Assembly (NCBI RefSeq): GCF_026339955.1
Contig: NZ_JAPEPW010000002.1
Span: 1,116,001 to 1,180,000, forward strand
Source of the DNA: Streptomyces sp. NBC_01549
GTDB taxonomy: Bacteria; Actinomycetota; Actinomycetes; Streptomycetales; Streptomycetaceae
Direction of reading: 5' to 3'
Length of the DNA stretch: 64,000 bases
This document shows, one piece after another, positions 17,065-23,713 of the stretch. Both the position numbers and the translations under genes were made by a program. Below the pieces are notes generated by a model, which saw only the letters and a list, made by a program, of their open reading frames with translations, did not search any database and was not told the origin of the DNA. Each line of letters starts with the position of its first letter. The first letter of the stretch is position 1.

Positions 17065-17768
17065 GAGGGCGAGTCTCCCATGATCCGCTCGTGCGGTGCC
17101 CCGTCCGAAGGCGCCTGGAAGCCACTCACCCGTAGTGTCACGTTCAGACGGCCGGTCAGGCCCAGTTCGTGCGGCGCCGTGCCGGCCCGCACGCGCGGAA
17201 CGCCGTGGTAGGCGAGCCGGGAGGGCCCGCCGAACACGAACAGGTCCCCGCTGCGCAGCTCGACATCCGTGTACGGGCGCGAGCGCGACCCGGTGTTCCC
17301 GAAGCGGAAGACGCAGGTGTCGCCGAGGCTCAGCGACACCACCGGCGCATCCGACTTCTCGTCGCTGTCGCGGTGCATGCCCATGCGCGCGTCGGCGTCG
17401 TAGAAGTTGATGAGTGCGATGTCGTACGGGGCCGTGGCGGCCTCGGGGCCGAGGGTGTCCGCGACCGCGCGGCGGCCGAGCTCGTCCAGCCAGGCCGGGA
17501 AGGGCTTCACCGGGGTGCCGTCGCCGTCGACGACCGTGCGCGCGTACCGGTACGGGTACCAGTGCCAACCCAGGCACACCTGCCGGGAGGTCATCGTGCC
17601 GCCGCCGGGCGTGCGCACGGTACGCATTCCGGCCGGTGGGAGGGCCCACGCGCGGCAGGCCTCGAGGAGTTCCCGCTGGGCGTCCGGGTCCAGCCAGTCC
17701 GGCAGATGCACCGCGCCCGGCGCGACCTCCGCCCGGCTCCGGGGGAACAGCTCCTCATCCATGGACAT
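17061..17768 (-). CDS. alkB: AlkB-family 2-oxoglutarate/Fe(II) dioxygenase
   Basis: 235 residues from the ATG at 17768 (MSMDEELFPRSR, GAGG 8 bp upstream); the ATG at 17762 and the longer frame to 17816 are alternatives. It carries the AlkB core: MGMHRDSDEK supplies the HxD iron ligands, SLGDTCVFRFGN and SGDLFVFGGPSRLAYHGVPR supply the distal His, and GRLNVTLR contains the Arg that binds 2-oxoglutarate. AlkB removes alkyl groups such as 1-methyladenine and 3-methylcytosine from DNA or RNA. It is translationally coupled to the ROK gene, which is unusual for a repair enzyme. It is divergent from the rlmG-like gene. Confidence 0.92.
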   Translation of the reverse strand: MSMDEELFPRSRAEVAPGAVHLPDWLDPDAQRELLEACRAWALPPAGMRTVRTPGGGTMTSRQVCLGWHWYPYRYARTVVDGDGTPVKPFPAWLDELGRRAVADTLGPEAATAPYDIALINFYDADARMGMHRDSDEKSDAPVVSLSLGDTCVFRFGNTGSRSRPYTDVELRSGDLFVFGGPSRLAYHGVPRVRAGTAPHELGLTGRLNVTLRVSGFQAPSDGAPHERIMGDSPS

Positions 17769-17866
17769 GCCACCATCCTCGCGCACCCCGCCCATCCCGT
17801 CCGCGCACCTGATCAAGACCCGGCCCGCACCCGGCTGAGCTGCGGCTCGGCTAGCCTTGACCCACG

Positions 17867-19012
17867 ATGAACGACCGGATGACCGCGCCCTGGGCCGAGT
17901 ACGCGCTGGCCCGCTTCCCCGAGGACCCCCGCGACCAGCTCCGTGCCTGGGACGCCGCCGACACCTATCTGCTGCGGCACCTCGCGGAGAGCGGAACCCC
18001 GCTGTCCGGGTCGGTCGTGGTGGTCGGCGACCGCTGGGGAGCGCTCGCCACCGCGCTGTCGGAGCACCGGCCGACGCAGATCACCGACTCCTACCTCGCG
18101 CAGGAGGCGACCCGCGCGAACCTGGCCCGCAACGGGGTCGAGGCGGCCGCGGTGCGGCTGCTGACCACGCGGGACACGCCGCCCGACCGCATCGACGTGC
18201 TGCTCGTCCGGGTGCCGAAGAGCCTCGCCCTGCTGGAGGACCAGCTGCACCGGCTGGCGCCCGGTGTGCACGAGGGGACCGTGATCGTGGGCACCGGCAT
18301 GGTCAAGGAGATCCACACCTCGACGCTGCACCTCTTCGAGCGGATCCTCGGCCCGACCCGGACCTCGCTGGCCGAGAAGAAGGCCCGGCTGATCTTCTGC
18401 ACTCCGTACCCTGGGATCGCCCGCGCCACCAACCCCTGGCCGCTCAGCTACCGGCTCCCCGACGACATCGGACCGGTTTCCGGCCGTACCGTCGTCAACC
18501 ACGCCGGCGTGTTCTGCGCCGACCGTCTCGACATCGGCACCCGCTTCCTCCTCCAGCACCTGCCGCGCAGCCGCGGCCCCGAGCGGATCGTGGACCTGGG
18601 CTGCGGCAACGGAGTCGTCGGTACGGCGATGGCGCTGGCCAACCCCGAGGCGGAGGTGCTGTTCGTGGACGAGTCGTACCAGGCGGTCGCCTCGGCCGAG
18701 GAGACGTACGGGGCGAATGCCGAGGGCGGCGCCGCGGAGTTCCGCGTGGGCGACGGACTCGCGGACGTCCCCGCCGGGAGCGTGGACCTCGTCCTGAACA
18801 ATCCGCCGTTCCACTCGCACCAGGCGACGACCGACACCACCGCCTGGCGGATGTTCTCGGGGGCGCGGCGCGCGCTGCGGCCGGGTGGCGAGCTGTGGGT
18901 CATCGGGAACCGTCATCTCGGCTACCACCTGAAGCTGCGCCGTCTCTTCGGCAACAGTGAACTCGTGGCGAGTGACGCGAAGTTCGTCGTCCTGAGGGCC
19001 GTCAAGAAGTAG
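17867..19012 (+). CDS. rlmG: RlmG/RsmC-like rRNA (guanine-N2) methyltransferase
   Basis: 381 residues. The N-terminal half (about 1-200) is a degenerate methyltransferase domain, as in RsmC/RlmG. The C-terminal half is the catalytic SAM domain, with IVDLGCGNGVVGTAMALANP near 242 and the N2-guanine/adenine catalytic motif NPPFHSHQA near 311. This two-domain layout with NPPF is characteristic of RlmG (23S G1835) and RsmC (16S G1207); the KEIHTSTLHLFE and FCTPYPGIA segments favour RlmG. The exact target nucleotide in actinobacteria is not proven. Its stop overlaps the convergent AraC gene by 11 bp. Confidence 0.85.
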   Translation: MNDRMTAPWAEYALARFPEDPRDQLRAWDAADTYLLRHLAESGTPLSGSVVVVGDRWGALATALSEHRPTQITDSYLAQEATRANLARNGVEAAAVRLLTTRDTPPDRIDVLLVRVPKSLALLEDQLHRLAPGVHEGTVIVGTGMVKEIHTSTLHLFERILGPTRTSLAEKKARLIFCTPYPGIARATNPWPLSYRLPDDIGPVSGRTVVNHAGVFCADRLDIGTRFLLQHLPRSRGPERIVDLGCGNGVVGTAMALANPEAEVLFVDESYQAVASAEETYGANAEGGAAEFRVGDGLADVPAGSVDLVLNNPPFHSHQATTDTTAWRMFSGARRALRPGGELWVIGNRHLGYHLKLRRLFGNSELVASDAKFVVLRAVKK

Positions 19013-19775
19013 CCCCGCGCAGCACGCGGGGCGAGGCGCCGAGTTCCCGGCGGCACGCCTTGTTGAAGGCCTGCAGGTCGGGGATGCCGACGGACGCGGC
19101 GACCGCCGGGATGGAGAGTGTCGAGGCGCGCAGCAGATGGTGGGCGCGCTGAAGTCTGCGGCGGCGGATGTAGGCCACGACCGTGGTACCGGTCTCGGCG
19201 CGGAAGAGCCGGGTGAGGTGGTTGTGGGAGATCCCGGCGGCGCGGGCGATCTCCGGAATGGTGAGCGGCGCGGCCAGGCGCGCCTCGATGTGGGCGATGG
19301 CCGTGCCGACTGCCGGGTGCGGGCCGCGGCTCGTGGCGGTGGGCGGGGTGAGCCGGGCCACGCGCCACAGGGCGGTCCAGATCTCGGCCCGGGTGTGCTC
19401 GGGTGCTCCGGGGGCCGCCGCGATCGCGTTCAGCAGCAGGCTGGAGAGCATGGGGAATTCGGGACCCGCGTCCTGCGCCACGGGGACCGTGCGGGGCGGG
19501 CCGACGGGGGCGATGCGCAGATGGGCGTAGAGGTGTTCGGAGCGGCCCTGGTAGCGGTAGCGGACCGTGGCGCCGGGCGGTACGAGGCTCACGCGGCCGG
19601 GGCGGATGGTGTGCGCGGTGCCGTCGACGGTCAGCTCGGCGTCGTACTGGTACAGGTGCAGTTGCCACAGCTCCGGCAGCCGGAAGACGTCCGTGCGGCT
19701 CGCCACGCCGTGCACGCCGACGCCGATGTTGACGACGGCGGGCGGCTCGCCGAGGTGCAGTTCCGTCTCCCGCAT
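19002..19775 (-). CDS. AraC-family transcriptional regulator
   Basis: 257 residues. The N-terminal cupin-like AraC ligand domain (about 1-130) contains LYQYDAELTVDGTAHTIRPGRVSLVPPGA. The C-terminal double helix-turn-helix (about 160-255) has LTIPEIARAAGISHNHLTRLFRAETG and SIPAVAASVGIPDLQAFNKACRRELGASP. It is divergent from the phytanoyl-CoA-dioxygenase-like gene, with only 71 bp between the starts, so it most likely controls that gene and itself. In sugar-responsive AraC proteins with this arrangement the ligand is often a monosaccharide, but none can be named here. Confidence 0.9.
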   Translation of the reverse strand: MRETELHLGEPPAVVNIGVGVHGVASRTDVFRLPELWQLHLYQYDAELTVDGTAHTIRPGRVSLVPPGATVRYRYQGRSEHLYAHLRIAPVGPPRTVPVAQDAGPEFPMLSSLLLNAIAAAPGAPEHTRAEIWTALWRVARLTPPTATSRGPHPAVGTAIAHIEARLAAPLTIPEIARAAGISHNHLTRLFRAETGTTVVAYIRRRRLQRAHHLLRASTLSIPAVAASVGIPDLQAFNKACRRELGASPRVLRGATS

Positions 19776-19846
19776 GGTGAAAAGCTACCAGCAGTGGTGA
19801 GCCGCGCCAACGCGCCGACGGCGGCGCGGACCCTACGTTGAGTCGC

Positions 19847-20680
19847 ATGACCAACACGTCGGAGCGCACCACGGGCGCCCCACTCCTGAGTTCGGTCCGG
19901 ATGGCGCACTTCGTGGCCCACGGCTCGCTGCGGCTGGACGCCGTGGTGCCGCCGGAGATGAACGCCGAGGGCATGGAGGTACTGCGGGCGGGCGTACCCG
20001 AGGTGCCGTACGGCAGCCCGGTGCAGGCCGCCTACCCGGCGGGTTCCTTCGTCCGTCGGCTGCTGGAACTCCCCGCCGTGGCCGGGGCCCTGCGCAGCCT
20101 CGTCGGGCCCGGCCCCGCCGTCGACCACCACTTCGTCCACATCCGCGAGCCGCGCGAGGGCCGGGCGCAGCCGCTGCACGGTGACGCGATCATCGACGTG
20201 CGCACCGACGCCTTCGACGTCCAGCTGATGTACTACCCGCAGGACGTCACTCTCGACATGGGCGGCACGCTCAGTGTGCCGGGCAGCCATCTGCGCCGCA
20301 CCAACGAGACGGACACCGGGCGCTACCAGAATCTGCGCGGGCAGAGCCGGCTGGTCTGCCCGGCGGGCACCGTGGTGTTTCTGCACCATGGCCTGTGGCA
20401 CGGTGGGCGGCGCAACGACAGCGACGTGGTCCGCTTCATGTTCAAGATCCGCTTCAACCCGACCGTGCGGCAGCGCCGGCTGTGGGACACCTCGGACCTC
20501 GGTGACCCGCGGGTCGCCGAGGAACTGTCCACGACGTTTCCCTGGTACGAGCCCGCCACCGGCCGCCTGGAGATCTATCAGCGGGTCCTGCTGTGGCGCG
20601 CGCTCACCGGGGACGACTCCTTCGACCTGGACCACTGGGTGACCCGGGTCTCCAACCGTCCTCAGGAGGAGGCCGTATGA
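19847..20680 (+). CDS. phytanoyl-CoA dioxygenase (PhyH)-like oxygenase
   Basis: 277 residues from the ATG at 19847; an ATG 9 bp upstream is also in frame. A double-stranded beta-helix fold is indicated by LHGDAIIDV (HxD iron ligands), GGTLSVPGSH, GTVVFLHHGLWHGG (distal His) and FMFKIRFN with an Arg for 2-oxoglutarate. PhyH-family enzymes hydroxylate lipids or small metabolites using Fe(II) and 2-oxoglutarate. The gene overlaps the next by 4 bp (ATGA). With a divergent AraC regulator this looks like an inducible two-gene unit for a specific metabolite. Confidence 0.84.
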   Translation: MTNTSERTTGAPLLSSVRMAHFVAHGSLRLDAVVPPEMNAEGMEVLRAGVPEVPYGSPVQAAYPAGSFVRRLLELPAVAGALRSLVGPGPAVDHHFVHIREPREGRAQPLHGDAIIDVRTDAFDVQLMYYPQDVTLDMGGTLSVPGSHLRRTNETDTGRYQNLRGQSRLVCPAGTVVFLHHGLWHGGRRNDSDVVRFMFKIRFNPTVRQRRLWDTSDLGDPRVAEELSTTFPWYEPATGRLEIYQRVLLWRALTGDDSFDLDHWVTRVSNRPQEEAV

Positions 20681-20970
20681 GTGTCCGTCAGCAGGTTCTG
20701 GTCCTCTACCTGGCCACCTCCGCCCTGGACGCGGAGGTGGTGGGCTGGTCGGTCTACGACGGGACCGGCCGTACGTCCCCCACGACCGGGGACAGCGACG
20801 AGCCGCCGTACGCGTCGGGCGTGGACGCCTTGAAGGACGGCTGGCGGCTGTTCCAGGCGGCGCAGCTGATCCCGCCGTATCCCGGGGGCGAGTACGACGT
20901 GTCGTTCCTCAAGCACGAGTTCTTCTTCGAGAAGCTGGTCGACGTCGGAGCCTTTGCCGAGGCCCCTTGA
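20677..20970 (+). CDS. conserved hypothetical protein coupled to PhyH
   Basis: 97 residues, starting at the ATG that overlaps the PhyH stop (AGGAGG lies 4-9 bp upstream). It begins MSVRQQVLVLYLATSALDAEVVGWSVYDG and ends with YDVSFLKHEFFFEKLV. A short alpha/beta protein without signal peptide or metal-binding motif. I do not recognise a family. The tight coupling suggests a role with the PhyH-like enzyme, for example as a subunit or stabilizer, but that is inference. It ends 2 bp from the convergent aldolase gene. Confidence 0.72.
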   Translation: MSVRQQVLVLYLATSALDAEVVGWSVYDGTGRTSPTTGDSDEPPYASGVDALKDGWRLFQAAQLIPPYPGGEYDVSFLKHEFFFEKLVDVGAFAEAP

Positions 20971-20972
20971 CG

Positions 20973-21824
20973 TCAGGCGCTCAGTACGCGGATCAGGCGT
21001 GCCACCGTCCGCGCCATCGCCTCCCGTCCGACACTGAGGTACTTGCGGGAGTCGACGGCTTCGGGGTGGGCGGCGAGGAACTCCCGGACGGCGCCGGTCA
21101 TCGCGATGTTCAGGGCGGTGCCGACGTTGACCTTGGCGATGCCGCCGGCGACGGCCGCCACCAGTTCGTCGTCCGGCACGCCGGAGGAGCCGTGCAGGAC
21201 GAGCGGCACGCCGAGCGCCGCGGTCAGCCGTTTGAGCCGGTCGTGGTCGAGGGCGGCGGTGCGGGTGGTCATCGCGTGCGAGCTGCCGATCGCGACGGCC
21301 AGGGCGTCCACGCCGGAGTCGGCCACGAAGGCGCATGCTTCGGCGGGGTCGGTGCGGGCTCCGGGCGCGTGCGCGTCGAGCGGCGGCTCACCGTTCTTGC
21401 CTCCCACCGCCCCCAACTCGGCCTCGATCCACAGGCCTTGGGCGTGTGCCCAGTCGGCGGCGGCCCGGGTGGCGGCGAGGTTCTCCTCGTACGGCAGCCG
21501 GGCCGCGTCGTACATCACCGAGCTGAATCCGGCGCCGGACGCCTGGCGGAGCAGGTCGTCACTCTGGACGTGGTCGAGATGGAGCGCGACGGGCACCGAG
21601 GCGCTTTCGGCGGCCGCTGCGGCGGCGCGGGCCAGTGGCAGCAGCCGTCCGTAGCGGAACTTCACGGCGTTCTCGCTGACTTGGAGGACCACGGGGGCGG
21701 CCACGGACTCGGCGCCCGCGATGACGGCCTCGACGTGCTCCAGGGTGATGATGTTGAACGCGGCGACGGCGGTCCGCGCCTCGGCCGCGGCGGTGACCAG
21801 GTCACCGGTGGCTGCGAGTGGCAC
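20973..21824 (-). CDS. class II (ketose-bisphosphate) aldolase
   Basis: 283 residues with the class II fructose/tagatose-bisphosphate aldolase pattern: VALHLDHVQSDD gives the zinc and catalytic residues, IEAELGAVGGKNGE the sodium/flap region, and VPLVLHGSSGVPDDE with GIAKVNVGTALN the second zinc site and phosphate loop. At 283 residues it is in the GatY/AgaY/KbaY size range, shorter than the FbaA type. It lies 32 bp after the SIS gene in the same operon, which fits cleavage of a ketose-1,6- or 1-phosphate derived from an amino sugar. Confidence 0.87.
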   Translation of the reverse strand: MPLAATGDLVTAAAEARTAVAAFNIITLEHVEAVIAGAESVAAPVVLQVSENAVKFRYGRLLPLARAAAAAAESASVPVALHLDHVQSDDLLRQASGAGFSSVMYDAARLPYEENLAATRAAADWAHAQGLWIEAELGAVGGKNGEPPLDAHAPGARTDPAEACAFVADSGVDALAVAIGSSHAMTTRTAALDHDRLKRLTAALGVPLVLHGSSGVPDDELVAAVAGGIAKVNVGTALNIAMTGAVREFLAAHPEAVDSRKYLSVGREAMARTVARLIRVLSA

Positions 21825-21856
21825 AACTCCTCCTTCTGGCTGCGCGGCCCGCCGGC

Positions 21857-22747
21857 TCAGCGGGCCGACGGGGCGAGGACGACCGAGCGGGTCAGATGGC
21901 GCGGCCGGTCGGGGTCGAGTCCGCGGGCCGCGGCGACGGCGACCGCGAGCCGCTGGGCGCGGACGAGCTCGGCGAGCGGGTCGAGCTCACCCGCCACCCA
22001 CCGTCCCCCCGTGGCCCGTACCTGCTCGGCCAGCCCTTCGGGAGCCTCGCCGAGCATCCAGGTGGCGGTGCCGGCGGTGGTGATGCTGATGGGCCCGTGC
22101 CGGTACTCCATCGCCGGGTACGCCTCGGTCCAGGCCAGGGAGGCTTCGCGCATCTTGAGCCCGGCCTCGTTGGCGAGCCCGACGGTCCACCCGCGGCCGA
22201 GGAAGGTGAACTGCTCGCATTCGACGAGCCCTTCGGGCAGCGGGGTCGCGAGCGCGGTGCGCGCGTCGGCGACGACGGCGTCGGTGTGCAGTCCGAGGTG
22301 GGCGCGGAGCAGGGTGAGCGCGGTGGTCGCGAAGCGGGTCTGCACCACGGAGCGTTCGTCCGCGAATTCGAGGACGACGAGGTCGTCCGCGCGGTCCATC
22401 ACGGGGGTTTCGGGGTCGGCGGTGATCGCGGTCGTCCGGGTACGTCCGCGCAGCCGCCCGAGGATTTCGAGCACCTCGGTGGTGGTGCCGGAGCGGGTGA
22501 GAGCGATCACGCGGTCGTAGGGGCGGCTCTCCGGGAACTCCGACGCGGCGAAGGCGTCCGTCTCGCCCTGCCCGGACCCTTCGCGCAGCGCGGCGACGGC
22601 CTGCGCCATGAAGAAGGAGGTTCCGCAGCCCACGATCGCGACCCGCTCCCCCGCTTCCGGCAGTGCGTCGTCGTGTGCCTCGGCCTGCTCGGCGGCGCGG
22701 ATCCAGCACTCGGGCTGGCTGTTCAGCTCGTGCTCGACATAGGTCAT
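21857..22747 (-). CDS. SIS-domain sugar isomerase/deaminase (AgaS/GlmS-C-like)
   Basis: 296 residues from the ATG at 22747 with GGGAGGGG upstream. It has two SIS half-domains: AIVGCGTSFFMAQAVAALREG and IALTRSGTTTEVLEILGRL (phospho-sugar loops), then FLGRGWTVGLANEAGLKMREAS and EYRHGPISI. This is the GlmS-C/AgaS layout without a glutaminase domain, so it probably isomerizes or deaminates an amino-sugar phosphate. It heads the SIS-aldolase operon, which is divergent from a DeoR gene whose product should repress it. Confidence 0.87.
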   Translation of the reverse strand: MTYVEHELNSQPECWIRAAEQAEAHDDALPEAGERVAIVGCGTSFFMAQAVAALREGSGQGETDAFAASEFPESRPYDRVIALTRSGTTTEVLEILGRLRGRTRTTAITADPETPVMDRADDLVVLEFADERSVVQTRFATTALTLLRAHLGLHTDAVVADARTALATPLPEGLVECEQFTFLGRGWTVGLANEAGLKMREASLAWTEAYPAMEYRHGPISITTAGTATWMLGEAPEGLAEQVRATGGRWVAGELDPLAELVRAQRLAVAVAAARGLDPDRPRHLTRSVVLAPSAR

Positions 22748-22774
22748 GCGGTACCCCTCCCACTGACGTCCTTC

Positions 22775-22822
22775 ATGCAAGATAGTGCAAGTTAGGGCTG
22801 ACTTTCGAGCATAATCAAGCAT
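22775..22822. promoter_or_regulatory. candidate DeoR operator: inverted pair of ATGCnnGATnnTGC
   Basis: Between the divergent SIS and DeoR genes, 22775-22790 on the plus strand and 22807-22822 on the minus strand share the pattern ATGC..GAT..TGC, separated by 16 bp. The region is distinctly AT-richer than its surroundings. Placement between the regulator and its presumed target operon suggests a DeoR-family operator. Confidence 0.5.
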
Positions 22823-22902
22823 GTCGACGTCGGAAATGCCGGGGAATGCCGTACGCCGGGGGTGCGCTAGGGTCGCGAAGGATCGAGGAACGGAGGGTGC
22901 GG

Positions 22903-23682
22903 ATGTCGCGCGACGCCCGCTGGAAGGCGCTGCTGGAACTGCTCGTGGAGCGGGGCCGGCTGGAGGTCGAGCAGGCCGCGGCCGAGCTGGAAGTGTCGGC
23001 CGCGACCATCCGGCGCGACTTCGACCAGCTCGCCGAGCAGCAGATGCTCGTACGCACCCGGGGCGGCGCGGTCGTGCACGGGGTGTCGTACGAACTGCCG
23101 CTGCGCTACAAGACCGCCCGGCACGCCTCGGAGAAGCAGCGCATCGCGAAGGCGGTGGCCGATCTCGTCGCGCCCGGCGAGGCGGTGGGCCTCACCGGCG
23201 GCACGACCACCACCGAGGTGGCCCGCGCACTGGCGGTACGCTCCGATCTCACCTCGGGGTCGCCCGCGCTGACCATCGTGACGAACGCGCTCAACATCGC
23301 CAATGAACTCGCCGTGCGGCCTCAGTTCAAGATCGTGCTGACCGGCGGGGTGGCCCGCCCGCAGTCGTACGAGCTGGTCGGGCCCCTCGCGGACGGTGTG
23401 CTCAGCCAGATCACCATGGACGTCGCCGTCCTGGGCGTGGTCGCCTTCGATGTGACGCACGGGGCGGCCGCCCACGACGAGGCCGAGGCGGCGATCAACC
23501 GGCTGCTGTGCGAGCGCGCCGAGCGTGTGATCGTCGCCGCCGACTCCAGCAAGCTGGGACGGCGCGCCTTCGCCCGGATCTGCGCGACCGAGTCGGTGGA
23601 CACGCTGGTCACCGACTCGGCGGTGGACGAGGAGACGGTGCGGCGGTTCACGGAGGCGGGGGTCGGGGTCGTCGCCGTCTGA
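22903..23682 (+). CDS. DeoR-family regulator of the sugar operon
   Basis: 259 residues from the ATG at 22903 (GGAGG about 8 bp upstream); the frame extends to 22846, but that part lacks the family pattern. DeoR HTH at about 5-55 (RLEVEQAAAELEVSAATIRRDFDQLAEQ) followed by TRGGAVVHG. The effector domain includes LTGGTTTTEVARAL, LTGGVARPQSYELVGP and VIVAADSSKLGRRAF. By position it should repress the divergent SIS-aldolase genes and possibly the convergent GH92 gene. A phosphorylated amino sugar or ketose is the expected inducer. Confidence 0.9.
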   Translation: MSRDARWKALLELLVERGRLEVEQAAAELEVSAATIRRDFDQLAEQQMLVRTRGGAVVHGVSYELPLRYKTARHASEKQRIAKAVADLVAPGEAVGLTGGTTTTEVARALAVRSDLTSGSPALTIVTNALNIANELAVRPQFKIVLTGGVARPQSYELVGPLADGVLSQITMDVAVLGVVAFDVTHGAAAHDEAEAAINRLLCERAERVIVAADSSKLGRRAFARICATESVDTLVTDSAVDEETVRRFTEAGVGVVAV

Positions 23683-23695
23683 CGACCCCGACCCC
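23659..23695. terminator. bidirectional hairpin at the DeoR stop codon
   Basis: A perfect 15-bp stem (GGGGTCGGGGTCGTC paired with its complement) with a 7-nt loop spans the TGA at 23680-23682. It lies between the convergent DeoR and GH92 genes. No U-tract follows, as is usual in Streptomyces. Confidence 0.7.
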
Positions 23696-23713
23696 GCTGC
23701 CGCGACGCCGGTT

